Shown piece by piece: positions 33,786 to 42,894 of a DNA stretch of 64,000 bases (the first letter of the stretch is position 1; every line of letters starts with the position of its first letter). The translations under genes and the position numbers were made by a program. The stretch lies in assembly GCF_030269515.1 (NCBI RefSeq), contig NZ_BSTM01000002.1, forward strand, positions 248,001 through 312,000. The letters run 5' to 3'. The notes beneath the pieces are model-generated. The model saw only the letters and a list, made by a program, of their open reading frames with translations. It ran no database searches and was not told the origin of the DNA. The DNA is from Actinomadura sp. NBRC 104412 (GTDB lineage Bacteria; Actinomycetota; Actinomycetes; Streptosporangiales; Streptosporangiaceae).

Positions 33786-35375
33786 ATGACTTCGCCAACG
33801 AAGATCATCACCAGGGTGGGGGCGGCGGCTCTCGCCGCGGCGACGCTGACGGCGTGCATCCCCGCCATCGGCGAGAACGGCGCCCAGGAGGCGGTGCCGC
33901 CCGGTGCCACGGGCGAATGCCCCGCGGTGAAGGCGCCCGGCGACTCCGCGCATCGCCAGCTGCGCGCCATGTGGATCGCCACCGTCGGGGGCGCCGACTG
34001 GCCCAAGCCCGGCGACCGCGGCAGCAAGGAGCGCCAGCAGGCGTCCTTCCGCAGGCTGCTGGACACCGCGAAGGCGATGAACCTCAACGCCGTCGTCGTG
34101 CAGATCCGCCCCAACTCCGACGCCTTCTACGACTCCCCCTACGAGCCGTGGTCGCAGTGGATCACCGGCAAGGCCGGCAAGGACCCCGGCTACGACGTGC
34201 TGGGATTCATGCTCGCCGAGGCGCACAAGCGCAACCTGGAGTTCCACGCCTGGTTCAACCCGTACCGCATCAGCCGCCAGGCCGACCTGAACAAGCTCCC
34301 CGCCGACAGCCCCGCCCGCCGGCACCCCGAATGGGTCCGCAAGTACGGCACGGGCCTGTGGTACGACCCGGGGGTGCCGCAGGTGCGCGAACTGGCCACC
34401 AACGCGGTCATGGACGTGGTGCGCAAGTACGACATCGACGCGGTGCACTTCGACGACTACTTCTACCCCTACCCCGAGGGCGGCAGGTACCCCGACCAGG
34501 CCACCTACAAGGCGTACGGCAACGGCAAGAGCCTGGCCGAGTGGCGCCGCGGCAACGTCGACTCCCTCGTGCGGACCCTGTCGCAGAAGATCCACCAGGC
34601 CAAGCCGTGGGTGCGGTTCGGCATCAGCCCGTTCGGGGTGTGGCGCAACAGGACCTCTGACCCCGCCGGGTCCGACACCAGGGCGCTGCAAAGCTACGAC
34701 GACCAGTACGCCGACACCCGCAAATGGGTCAAGGAGGGCTGGGTCGACTACATCACCCCGCAGCTGTACTGGTCGATGAACGACCCCCGCGCCTCCTACA
34801 CCACCCTGGTCAGGTGGTGGTCCGACCAGGTCGAGGACACCGGCGTGCAACTGACCATCGGCCAGGCCGCCTACCGCGTGGGCACCGACGCCGCCTGGCG
34901 CGACCCCGCCGAGCTGTCGCGGCACCTGACCTTCAACAAGCGGTACCCGCAGGTGCGCGGCGACGTCTACTTCAGCGCCTCCAGCCTGGCCGCCAACACC
35001 CGCGGCTTCGCCCAGAAGCTGCGCGACGACCACTACCGGCGCCCCGCGATCCCGCCCGTGGCCAAAGGCGCCGACGGCCGCGCGCCCACACCCGTGGGGG
35101 ACGTCAGCGCCACCGCCGAGGGCGGCGGCAAGGGCGTGCGGGTGCAGTGGCGCCCATCCCAGGGCAGCACCGCCTACGCCGTCTACCGGGTCGCCGGGCG
35201 CAAACCCGCCTGCGCCCCGGTCGACGCCGGCGCGCTCATCGCCACCGTGCGCGGCGGCGGCGTCATCGACCCGGGCGCCAGGCGCGGGCAGACCTACACC
35301 TATTACGTCACCGCGCTCGACCGCACCCACCGCGAGAGCGCGCCCGCGCGCGGCGCGACCGTCACCGGGGGATAA
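33786..35375 (+). CDS. GHL10-family (DUF187) glycoside hydrolase-like lipoprotein
   Basis: This 529-residue protein has a lipoprotein signal peptide (AALAAATLTAC, Cys at about residue 24). The TIM-barrel GHL10 domain follows: RQLRAMWIATVGGADWP, NLNAVVVQIRPNSDAFYDS, FHAWFNPYRIS, YDIDAVHFDDYFYPYP and DYITPQLYWSMNDP. A C-terminal fibronectin-III-like module (VRVQWRPSQGSTAYAVYRVAG) completes it. The family is predicted to act on cell-wall or other polysaccharides; the actual substrate is unknown. It diverges from the radical SAM gene with 196 bases between starts. Confidence 0.9.
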   Translation: MTSPTKIITRVGAAALAAATLTACIPAIGENGAQEAVPPGATGECPAVKAPGDSAHRQLRAMWIATVGGADWPKPGDRGSKERQQASFRRLLDTAKAMNLNAVVVQIRPNSDAFYDSPYEPWSQWITGKAGKDPGYDVLGFMLAEAHKRNLEFHAWFNPYRISRQADLNKLPADSPARRHPEWVRKYGTGLWYDPGVPQVRELATNAVMDVVRKYDIDAVHFDDYFYPYPEGGRYPDQATYKAYGNGKSLAEWRRGNVDSLVRTLSQKIHQAKPWVRFGISPFGVWRNRTSDPAGSDTRALQSYDDQYADTRKWVKEGWVDYITPQLYWSMNDPRASYTTLVRWWSDQVEDTGVQLTIGQAAYRVGTDAAWRDPAELSRHLTFNKRYPQVRGDVYFSASSLAANTRGFAQKLRDDHYRRPAIPPVAKGADGRAPTPVGDVSATAEGGGKGVRVQWRPSQGSTAYAVYRVAGRKPACAPVDAGALIATVRGGGVIDPGARRGQTYTYYVTALDRTHRESAPARGATVTGG

Positions 35376-35428
35376 TGATCTTGGTCCGGGGGGAGGAACC
35401 AGGCAGGTGACCCCCCGGAGGTACGAGC

Positions 35429-35656
35429 ATGGCGCTGTCGATGGAGGAGCGGCGGATCCTCGCACAGATCGAGATCCACCTGAGCGAGGACGACCCGCGG
35501 CTGGCCCATCGTCTGGAGAAGTTCGGCCGCACGGCGACCCGCGCGCGGGACGCGAGGCCCCGCCCCCGCCGCCGCGTAAAGATCATCGCGGCGGCCGTCG
35601 TGGTGACCGCCGCCGCGGCGGGCATCGCCACCGCCGTCCTGAGCGCCTTCTCCTAG
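35429..35656 (+). CDS. DUF3040 membrane protein
   Basis: This 75-residue protein has the DUF3040 signature: a start MALSMEERRILAQIEIHLSE, then LAHRLEKFGR, a basic stretch, and one C-terminal transmembrane helix (KIIAAAVVVTAAAAGIATAV). The family is universal in actinomycetes but has no known function. GGAGGT lies about 9 bases before the ATG. Normal members often have two helices, so this is a short one. Confidence 0.88.
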   Translation: MALSMEERRILAQIEIHLSEDDPRLAHRLEKFGRTATRARDARPRPRRRVKIIAAAVVVTAAAAGIATAVLSAFS

Positions 35657-35773
35657 CGCCACCGGCGGCAACCCGGCCGCTGCCGGCTTGACCGCGACCC
35701 GGGGGCATGCGCGTGCCGCACGTGCCCCCGGTGCCTGAACGTGCCCTGCCGCGCCCGCACGGCACAGCAGAAA

Positions 35774-35826
35774 GAACGCCGATGCCCCGGCCCGATTCAT
35801 TGAATCGGGCCGGGGCATCGGCGTTC
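35774..35826. terminator. 53-bp perfect palindrome, probable bidirectional terminator
   Basis: Two 26-bp arms are perfectly complementary (35774-35799 and 35801-35826) with a single unpaired base between. The core is GCCCCGGCCCGATTCA and its complement. No T-tract follows on either side. It lies 118 bases after the DUF3040 gene in a long gene-free stretch, so a strong transcription terminator or a structured RNA end is the simplest reading. Confidence 0.7.
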
Positions 35827-36321
35827 AGGCCGGTGTGGTGGTCGCCTCACGGCGAAAGGCACAACGAGGTTCCAGCCACGGGCCGCCAGGCCCGGCGGTA
35901 TTCCTCGAAGGCAAAGGGTAGAGCCCGGGGGACACATGCCACACCGACACCGTCCACCATAACGGCAACCACCCACTGCTCATTCCCGATCTAGCCATGT
36001 GTCACCGATCACCTAGCCCCGGGGTGACGGCGACCTGAGCCGGTGCTCCCGCTTCCACGCGGATGCGTCCACATTGGTACAGGGACGCGGGGAAATGCCA
36101 CGACCCCGTCCCGGATCTGCACGGACGGCGCCCGCAAGGCACCGTCCCGGGCCGCGGGGAGAGCCGGAACGGCGGGGTCTGATCACCCTCACCGCCACCG
36201 GCACGGGGAACTCCCGGTCCGGCCAGATCTGCGGATGGGGCCCTATCGCGCGACGCAGGCCGGGAAACATGGCTGTAGACGCGCTGACCTGCGGGAACAG
36301 TAGAGATGAGGAGACGGGGCA
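35827..36321. other. Gene-free stretch, nothing recognised
   Basis: About 500 bases between the long palindrome and the anti-sigma kinase gene contain no reading frame with convincing codon use and no recognisable RNA gene or repeat. Short palindrome-like pieces are present, but nothing above background. Part of it must hold the promoter of the gene at 36322. Confidence 0.5.
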
Positions 36322-36879
36322 TTGAGTGCGAATGGGCTTGGAGCCGAGGGACGGGGGCGGCGGGAGGAACGCGTCGCCCTCTGGGACCTGCCCGCCGAGA
36401 CCGCCAGCGCCGCCACCGCGCGCGCCCTGACCTGCGCCGCGCTGCGCGAATGGCGCGTGCCCGACCAGGGGGACGTGGACGACATCGTGCTGATGGTCGA
36501 CGAACTGGTCACCAACGCGATCCTGCACGGCAGCGGCCGGGTGCGCCTGCGGCTGCGGCTGCTGCCCGACGAGGCCAGGCTCACCGCCGAGGTCGGCGAC
36601 GACAACCCGGTCGCGCCCGCACCCCCCGGCCGCGGCCCCGGCGTCCTGGACTGGGCCGAGGACGGCCGCGGCCTCCTCCTCGTCGGCGCCCTCGCCTCCG
36701 CCTTCGGCAGCCGCCCCGAAGGCCACGGCAAAACCGTGTGGTTCTCCCGGGCCCTCCGCTCGGTGAACGGCCACGACCCCGCCCCACCCGCATCCACAGC
36801 CCCACCCGCATCCACAACGCCCACCGCGGCCGGATCCACAGCGGCATCGACCACAGGCCCCCAGACCCTCACCCCGTGA
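36322..36879 (+). CDS. Anti-sigma-factor-type serine kinase (HATPase_c_2, RsbW-like)
   Basis: This 185-residue protein has the GHKL ATP site: N-box in DDIVLMVDELVTNAILHGSG and G1 box in DWAEDGRGLLLVGALAS. These small kinases phosphorylate anti-anti-sigma factors or bind sigma factors in Streptomyces-type regulatory switches. The C-terminal 35 residues are a Pro/Ser/Thr/Ala repeat tail with no domain. It starts at TTG 36322, since no ATG or GTG is suitably placed before the N-box; GAGGAG lies about 12 bases upstream. No partner antagonist is encoded nearby. Confidence 0.85.
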   Translation: MSANGLGAEGRGRREERVALWDLPAETASAATARALTCAALREWRVPDQGDVDDIVLMVDELVTNAILHGSGRVRLRLRLLPDEARLTAEVGDDNPVAPAPPGRGPGVLDWAEDGRGLLLVGALASAFGSRPEGHGKTVWFSRALRSVNGHDPAPPASTAPPASTTPTAAGSTAASTTGPQTLTP

Positions 36880-37087
36880 ACCGTCCCCCTGAACCGCACC
36901 GCCCGAGCCGCCACAGAACGCCCCCGCCGAAGCCGCCCCTCCTAGCCCCAGCCGGCCCCGAGCCTGTCCCCGAACCCGCGCACGCGCACACCGCCTCGAG
37001 CCCGTCCCGCACGGCACCCGCCCACGGCCCCCACCCGCGAGACGACCCCAGCGGGCCCGCGCCCCCCGTCTAGACCTGCGCCCCCGT

Positions 37088-37326
37088 CTAGGGCCTGTTT
37101 CAACGTTGGTCGCAGTCCTTCGTCGATGGCGGCGATGTGGACGGTGGCCTGGTGACGGACGTCGAGCTTGGCGGACGCGGTGGCGGGTGCCCGGTGGCGT
37201 TCGAGCCGGTTGATGCGGCACTCGATGGCGTGGGGGTCTTCTTGGCCGATGAACGCTCTACCGGAGACCTCGCTGCCTTCGGCGCACGACACGCCACCGC
37301 TCATCTCACTTCGGAACAGGGCCTAG
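37088..37326. mobile_element. MITE-like deletion derivative of an IS5-family element with CTAG target duplication
   Basis: A 231-bp unit (37092-37322) has imperfect terminal inverted repeats GGCCTGTTTC and GCCCTGTTCC (8 of 10) and is flanked by CTAG on both sides (37088-37091, 37323-37326), the YTAR-type target of IS5. Inside, the minus strand encodes a fused start and the C-terminus of an IS5-type transposase (INRLERHRAPATASAKLDVR then HQATVHIAAIDE). Excising the unit plus one CTAG restores a clean 18-19-bp tandem repeat in the flanks, so the boundaries are well supported. The catalytic domain is deleted, so it is non-autonomous. Confidence 0.85.
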
Positions 37327-38447
37327 ACCTGGAGGGGGCAGCGGTCCGTCAGCCAGATCTCCTCGTCGTCACCGTCCAGGACGGCGGTCATCGGCGGCTC
37401 GTCGGTCAGCCGGTCCAGATGCCATTCGATGTGCGCCAGCGGGCTGCGCCAGCCCGCCAGCAGGTCGGCCAGCGGGCGCGGCGGGCCGGGCGGCCCCGAC
37501 GGGGACGGCTCGGGGTAGGCGCCCTCCCACAGCGCGTCGTCGGATCCGGCGCACCAGTGCCCGGCGGCCTCCAGCACCTCCTGTAGGTCGCGGGCCAGCT
37601 CGCCCAGCGAGCGCAGCGCCATCGCGTCCTGGATCATCCGTTCCCTGGCGCCGTAGGACGCCTCGCCCTCGAATGCCGCCGGCAGCTCGGGGCGGCGCCC
37701 GTCGTACACCGGCGGGTCGCCGGTCGCCTCCGCCCGCACCGCCGCGATCTGCCAGCGCGTCCACTCCGCCAGATGCCCCAGCACGCCGCGCAGCGCCGCC
37801 GCGCCCCCGCGCCCCGCCCGCACCTCCGCGGCGGCGTCCCGCAGCCGTGCGCGGACGTACTCCAGCCGGTCCAGCGTCCACGCCCGCGCGCGGGCCGCGC
37901 CCGCCGGGCCGCGCGGGCCCGGCTCGGGCGGGGGCTTGGGCACCGGCACCCGCAGCGCCGCCAGCAGGTCGTCCAGATCGCGCATGCCCGTCGCCCGCCC
38001 CGACAGGTAGGCCGCGCCCACCCGGTCCAGGCGGAACAGGCGCGGCCCGTCCCGCATCCGGCACCACCCCACCAGGTATTCGGCGTAGGGCGCGATGACC
38101 AGGCCGTGCGCCTCCACGTCACGGAAGCTGCGGCCGCCGGACCGGTCGGTGTAGGCCAGGCGGACGACCCGCCGCGTGCGCACCGCCTCGGCCAGGGTCT
38201 CGCGCACCGGCCCGACCAGCGACGCCGCCTCCGACAGCGGGGCGGGCGGCGCGTCCGGCGGCAGGACGTACCCGCGGCCCCGCTCCGCCGACACCGGCAG
38301 CCCGCCATGGGTCAGCAGCTCCAGGTCGCGGCGCACCGTGCGGGCGCTCACCCGCAGCCGCTCGGCCAGCTCCTCGGCGGTGAGCGGCTCGGGGGAGGAC
38401 GAGCGCAGCTCGGCGACCAGCGCCAGCAACCGGTCCACGCGATTCAT
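37323..38447 (-). CDS. WYL-domain transcriptional regulator fused to a DinB/DfsB-like domain
   Basis: This 374-residue protein starts with an HTH_11 module (LTAEELAERLRVSARTVRRD), followed by a WYL-type ligand domain (VRLAYTDRSGGRSFRDVEAH ... YLVGWCRMRDGPRLFRLDRV, to about residue 165). From about residue 185 a helical domain (LDRLEYVRARLRDAAAEV; HLAEWTRWQIAAVRAEA; HIEWHLDRL) resembles the DinB/ClbS-DfsB four-helix bundle. Start ATG 38447 fits the HTH; the gene's TAG stop coincides with the CTAG target of the mobile element, which preserved it. Partner genes and ligands unknown. Confidence 0.82.
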   Translation of the reverse strand: MNRVDRLLALVAELRSSSPEPLTAEELAERLRVSARTVRRDLELLTHGGLPVSAERGRGYVLPPDAPPAPLSEAASLVGPVRETLAEAVRTRRVVRLAYTDRSGGRSFRDVEAHGLVIAPYAEYLVGWCRMRDGPRLFRLDRVGAAYLSGRATGMRDLDDLLAALRVPVPKPPPEPGPRGPAGAARARAWTLDRLEYVRARLRDAAAEVRAGRGGAAALRGVLGHLAEWTRWQIAAVRAEATGDPPVYDGRRPELPAAFEGEASYGARERMIQDAMALRSLGELARDLQEVLEAAGHWCAGSDDALWEGAYPEPSPSGPPGPPRPLADLLAGWRSPLAHIEWHLDRLTDEPPMTAVLDGDDEEIWLTDRCPLQV

Positions 38448-38567
38448 GCTCCCATGGTCGCGCGGCCCACCGACATTCCGCGGGCAACGACACAACTCCT
38501 CACTCACCGTGACAACCGATGCGCCGCAGGAGAACGCGGCGTCACCACCGCGTCGCCCGGGGGCGGA

Positions 38568-41513
38568 TCAGGTCAGCTCGGCGGCGACGCCCTCGAAGTC
38601 GCCGGCGGTCAGCGCCAGCGTCTCGGCCGCGCCGATCGCCTGGGTGGCCTCCGCGCGTCCCAGCCGGCGGGTCGCGGCGCGGTCGAGGTACGCCTCCACC
38701 AGCCGCGCGCCGGTCAGGCGGCCGATCGGGTGCAGCACCGCCAGGTCCCGGTCGGCGACCCTCCACGCGCCGGCGTCCAGCGTCAGCCGCCGCTCCTCGG
38801 CCAGCAGCGCCAGCAGCGCGTGCCGCAGCCGCGCGTCGCCCAGGTCGGGCAGCCGGACGGCGCGCAGGTCGGTCACCAGCTCCGGTGAGGCCGCCGACAG
38901 CTCGCCCACCCGCTCCGGCTCGCAGGTGCCCAGCAGCGCGGTGTCGCTGACGCCCTCCAGCCGCGCCCGGTACAGCGCGGACGCGAACGCCGCGCCCTGC
39001 GGGTGGTCCAGGATGAGCGTGTCCAGCCCTTGCAGCAGCAGCACGTGACCTGCGTGCTCGTCCAGCGCCGCGCGCAGCCCGTCGGGGCCCGAGTCGCGCA
39101 GGTCGTCGGCGTGCATGCCGTGCACCTCGCCGCTGGACACCTCCACCTCGGCCAGGGCGCGCGCCACCATCCGCGCCACCCTGCGCTGCCCGCTGGAGGG
39201 CGCGCCGATCAGCAGCAGCGCCGGGACCGATGCGCTGGACACCTCGTGGCCGCGCAGCCGCTTGGCCCACTTGCCGCGGCGCCGCACCTCGGTGACCACC
39301 CGCTCGATGTCGTCGGCCCCGCACAGGAAGCGGATCCCGTACGACTCGACGATCTGCGGGCTGGGACCGGGATCGGGCGGGGGCGGCATCGGCGGCGGGG
39401 GCTCGGGCACCGGCGCGGGCGGCGGCGGCAGCGACGGCCCGTCCACCGCGCCGGGACCGGGCGGCACCGGCGGGCCGGGCTGGGGACGGCCGTGCCTTCC
39501 CCCGCGCTCGACCCTCGTGGCGGGCGCGTCGTCGCTGAACGGGTCGACGTCGTCCAGCGGGTCGGGGTCCATGTGGGTGACCGAGGGGTCGGCGGGCCAG
39601 GGCGGTGCCGTGCCCGAGCCCACGCCCCAGCCCGCCTGCGGGTCCGGCCGCGCCCCGGCCTGCGGCCCCTCGGGCGCGTCCGCCGACCACGCCGGGGCCG
39701 GGGGCGGCGGGGGAGGGGGCGGGACCGCCGCGCCGGCCGCGGCCTGCCGTGGCGGCTGCGCGAACGCGTCCGGGGACGCGGCCGCCGCCCCTCCCGCCGC
39801 GCCCTCCGGCGCCGCGGGCAGGCCCTCGGGCACCGCGCCCGGCACGCCCTCGGGAACGGCGCCGGGGATGCCCTGCGGCGGCGGCGCGGGCGCGCCCTGC
39901 GGCGCCCCCGGAGGCGGACCGGACGGGGACGGCGGCAGCTGTGCCCACGGCTGCGCGGCGGCGCCCTGCGGCTCGCCGGGGCTTCCCGGGGCGTCGCCGG
40001 GCGGGGACGGCGGCGGGACCGGGGCCACCGGCTGGTCCGGGGCGGCGCCCGGCGGCGACGGCTGCGCGTCCCGTCCGGAGGCGTCCCGCTCGGAGGCCAG
40101 GTGCTCGCGGGCCGCCTTGATGATGTCCCAGGCGCTCAGCTCGTCCGTGGACGGCGGGGTGTGCATCGCCGGCCCGGTCAGTTCCGCGGCGATCGCCTGC
40201 GGCAGCGCGAACCCCGTCGCGGGCGGCTGGACCTGCGCCAGCCGGCACCAGGTCAGGCCGACGGTGTAGGTGGTGGCCAGCAGCGCCGCCAGGGCGTCGG
40301 CGTCGTCGGTGCGCAGCGGGTCGGGCAGCCGGCCCTCCCGCGGCCACAGGTCCCGCAGCGGATGCGCCGCGTCGGTCAGCACGGTGTGCAGGGTGCGGGC
40401 GCTGTCGGGGTCCAGCCAGCGTTGCAGCGCCGGCAGCGCGCCCGGCGCGGCCTGCAGGTCGGCGGCCAGCACCGCCACCCCGGCGCGGCGCACCTCGTCG
40501 TGCGGGCGGCCGCCGGTGACCGTGCGCACCCCCGTCAGCGCCGCCACCTGCTGCTGAAGGTCGTACAGCGCCAGGCGCAGGTACTCGCCGGGCGCGGCGT
40601 CGCGCACCATCGGGGTGGCGTACTCGGCGGGGCAGCGGCGCCGCCATTCCTGGAGCACCGCGGCCGGGCCGTAGCGCGCCGTGGCGATGTCCTGCTGGAT
40701 CAGCCGCAGCGAGGCCGCCGTCACCGCGGCCAGCGCGTCGGCGCCGGGACGGAACCGCGCGTCGGCCTGCAACCCCGCCGCGACCTCGTACATGACGCGG
40801 GCGATGTGGGCCGCGCCGCCGCCGTCGCCGGCCAGCAGCCGGTTGATGTAGTACCCGGCCAGCGTGCCGAAGTCGGGCGGCATCATCCAGTGCAGCCGCT
40901 CGGCCGGGGTGGTCAGGAACGGGATGAACGACTCGATCAGCGGATGCTCGATCAGGACGACGGGGGAGCCCGCGCACCACAGCAGCGCGCCCCACGCCGC
41001 GGCGACCGTGCTGGGCGTGCCCGGCTGGAACATCGGGTCCTGCTGGGCGAACTGCGCCGGGTTCACCGCCCACGCGGTCGTCAGCGCCTGCTGGATGCGC
41101 GCCACCACGGCGGTCTCGGGCACCGGGCCGAGGAACCCCAGCGACGCGACCCGTCCCGCCGCCAGGTCCGGCCCGGTCGGGAACAGCTGCGGAGGCACCG
41201 GCGGCGTGCCCGCGCCGCGCGGAGCCGGGACGACCGCGGCGCGGTCGGCCGCGGTGGTCGGCGGGGGACAGGGGTGCCAGTTGCCGTCCAGCCCGCACCG
41301 GTACCAGCGGCCCCACGCCCCGTACAGCCACCACTCGCTGGAGCCCCACAGCATCCGCGCCGCGACCTGCTCGGCGCGCTGCTGCGGCGCCGCGGTCCGC
41401 CACCAGGCGGAGGACACCAGCTCGCGGACGTTGCCCTCCACGGCGGTGAAGAGGTCACCGCCGGCCCCGCTTCCGGTTCCGCCGAGTCCCGCCCCGGCCG
41501 CCTGCCAGTTCAC
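38568..41513 (-). CDS. Large protein with Pro-rich linker and degenerate AAA ATPase-like domain
   Basis: This 981-residue protein (GTG start 41513) has an N-terminal half of about 490 residues, mostly helical and including WWRTAAPQQR and LYGAWGRWYRCGLDGNWHPC. A proline- and glycine-rich disordered linker (about residues 500-745) follows. The C-terminal 225 residues look like a CbbX/EccA-type AAA core: LLLIGAPSSGQRRVARMVAR sits where Walker A GxxGxGKT is expected but lacks the Lys-Thr, and HVLLLQGLDTLILD resembles Walker B without the second acidic residue. It is probably a non-hydrolysing pseudo-ATPase scaffold. No family assignment. Confidence 0.75.
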   Translation of the reverse strand: MNWQAAGAGLGGTGSGAGGDLFTAVEGNVRELVSSAWWRTAAPQQRAEQVAARMLWGSSEWWLYGAWGRWYRCGLDGNWHPCPPPTTAADRAAVVPAPRGAGTPPVPPQLFPTGPDLAAGRVASLGFLGPVPETAVVARIQQALTTAWAVNPAQFAQQDPMFQPGTPSTVAAAWGALLWCAGSPVVLIEHPLIESFIPFLTTPAERLHWMMPPDFGTLAGYYINRLLAGDGGGAAHIARVMYEVAAGLQADARFRPGADALAAVTAASLRLIQQDIATARYGPAAVLQEWRRRCPAEYATPMVRDAAPGEYLRLALYDLQQQVAALTGVRTVTGGRPHDEVRRAGVAVLAADLQAAPGALPALQRWLDPDSARTLHTVLTDAAHPLRDLWPREGRLPDPLRTDDADALAALLATTYTVGLTWCRLAQVQPPATGFALPQAIAAELTGPAMHTPPSTDELSAWDIIKAAREHLASERDASGRDAQPSPPGAAPDQPVAPVPPPSPPGDAPGSPGEPQGAAAQPWAQLPPSPSGPPPGAPQGAPAPPPQGIPGAVPEGVPGAVPEGLPAAPEGAAGGAAAASPDAFAQPPRQAAAGAAVPPPPPPPPAPAWSADAPEGPQAGARPDPQAGWGVGSGTAPPWPADPSVTHMDPDPLDDVDPFSDDAPATRVERGGRHGRPQPGPPVPPGPGAVDGPSLPPPPAPVPEPPPPMPPPPDPGPSPQIVESYGIRFLCGADDIERVVTEVRRRGKWAKRLRGHEVSSASVPALLLIGAPSSGQRRVARMVARALAEVEVSSGEVHGMHADDLRDSGPDGLRAALDEHAGHVLLLQGLDTLILDHPQGAAFASALYRARLEGVSDTALLGTCEPERVGELSAASPELVTDLRAVRLPDLGDARLRHALLALLAEERRLTLDAGAWRVADRDLAVLHPIGRLTGARLVEAYLDRAATRRLGRAEATQAIGAAETLALTAGDFEGVAAELT

Positions 41514-41664
41514 TAGGCGAATGGTAGTCCTTCGCGGCGTTCGGCCAGGCATCGATGGGCGCAACGCCGCGCAAGCCCGCGGAACGGCCGATATCCCCTC
41601 CATCGGTAATGAGTGTTATGGCATGATGCTCCTTATCTCGGTCCGTGTGGGCAAAGGGGGCGGC

Positions 41665-42642
41665 ATGAACGACGCGGCACGCGTGAGGGCGGCCGGGCTG
41701 ACCTTCGCGGTCGTCTCCTCGATCGCCTTCGGCGCCTCCGGGCCGTTCGGCAAGGCCCTCATCAACGCGGGCATGAGCCCCCTGCAGGCGTCCTGGCTGC
41801 GGGTGACCGGCGCCGCCTTGGTGCTGGTGCCGCTGGTGCTGCTGCTGCGCGGGCCCGCCGCGGGCGCCGCCCGGTTCCGCGCCGCGCGCCCCCACCTGCC
41901 GCGCCTGGCCTTGCTCGGGCTCACCGGCGTGGCCGGCTGCCAGGCGTTCTACTTCATCGCCGCCTCGCGGCTGCCGGTGGGCATCGCGATCCTGCTGGAG
42001 TTCACCGGGCCCGTCCTGGTGCTGGCCTGGATCGGGCTGGTGCGCCGCGCCCCGGTGCACCGCACCGCCGCGGTCGGCGTCGCCGTCGCCGTGGCGGGCC
42101 TGGCGATGGTCGTGCAGGTGTGGTCCGGGCTGCGGCTGGACGCGCTGGGCCTGGCCGCCGGGCTGGGCGCCGCCGCCTGCCAGGCCGGCTACTTCCTCAT
42201 CGTCGACCGGCTGTCGGGGGCGGTCGAGCCGCTCGCGGTGACCGCCGTGGGCCTGGTCGTCGCCGCCCTGGCCCTCAGCCTCGTCGCCGCGCCCTGGGCG
42301 CTGCCCTGGGACGTGCTGCCCCGCATGGTGGACGTCGGCTCGCACACCGCGCCCGGCTGGGCGCTGGCCGCCTGGATCATCCTGGTCAGCACCGTGCTGG
42401 CCTACCTCACCGGCGTGGCCGGGGTGCAGCGCCTGTCGGCCCAGGTCGCCGGGGCCATCTGCTACACCGAGGCGGTCGCCGCCACCCTCCTCGCCTGGGC
42501 CGCGCTCGGCGAGCGCCTCACCCTCGTCCAGACCGTCGGCGGCGCCGTCGTGCTGGCCGGCGCCTACATCGCCCAGCGCGCCGTCATCGAACGCCCCGCC
42601 CCCGCGCCCCAGGAGATCCCCGCCACCGCCCTGGCCCGCTGA
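41665..42642 (+). CDS. EamA/DMT-family permease
   Basis: This 325-residue protein has ten predicted transmembrane helices in two EamA repeats (TFAVVSSIAFGASGPFGKAL; then GLAAGLGAAACQAGYFLIVD). Such transporters export small metabolites such as amino acids or purines; RhtA/YddG-type export is possible, but the substrate cannot be assigned. ATG 41665 follows AAAGGGGG. It is divergent from the 981-residue protein. Confidence 0.9.
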   Translation: MNDAARVRAAGLTFAVVSSIAFGASGPFGKALINAGMSPLQASWLRVTGAALVLVPLVLLLRGPAAGAARFRAARPHLPRLALLGLTGVAGCQAFYFIAASRLPVGIAILLEFTGPVLVLAWIGLVRRAPVHRTAAVGVAVAVAGLAMVVQVWSGLRLDALGLAAGLGAAACQAGYFLIVDRLSGAVEPLAVTAVGLVVAALALSLVAAPWALPWDVLPRMVDVGSHTAPGWALAAWIILVSTVLAYLTGVAGVQRLSAQVAGAICYTEAVAATLLAWAALGERLTLVQTVGGAVVLAGAYIAQRAVIERPAPAPQEIPATALAR

Positions 42643-42894
42643 GCGCACCCCGGCCCGGTACGGGGCCTCAGGCGTTGTCACACCCTCGGCGAGATGCGCG
42701 AGACCGTCCACGCCGCCGCCGCACGCGTCGACGACCTGCTGGAACGCGGGCTCGGGGGCTACGCGGCCACAGACGGGCGGGCCAGAAGGGGACGCGCCGG
42801 GCGATCGGGATGACACGGGCGCGCCGAGCGGAAAATAAGTGTCGGGACGCTCGCGCGGATTCCTACACTCCATGATTGCGGAGGCGAGACAATC

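Noticed and set aside
36880..37087. Small plus-strand frames after the anti-sigma kinase gene
   Set aside because: Proline/arginine-rich translation with no start context; likely the eroded tail sequence rather than a gene.
38542..41516. Antisense frames of 800-950 codons over the 981-residue protein
   Set aside because: No domains, and compositional strings typical of GC-rich shadow frames; the minus-strand frame with N-terminal WxR motifs has the better codon bias.
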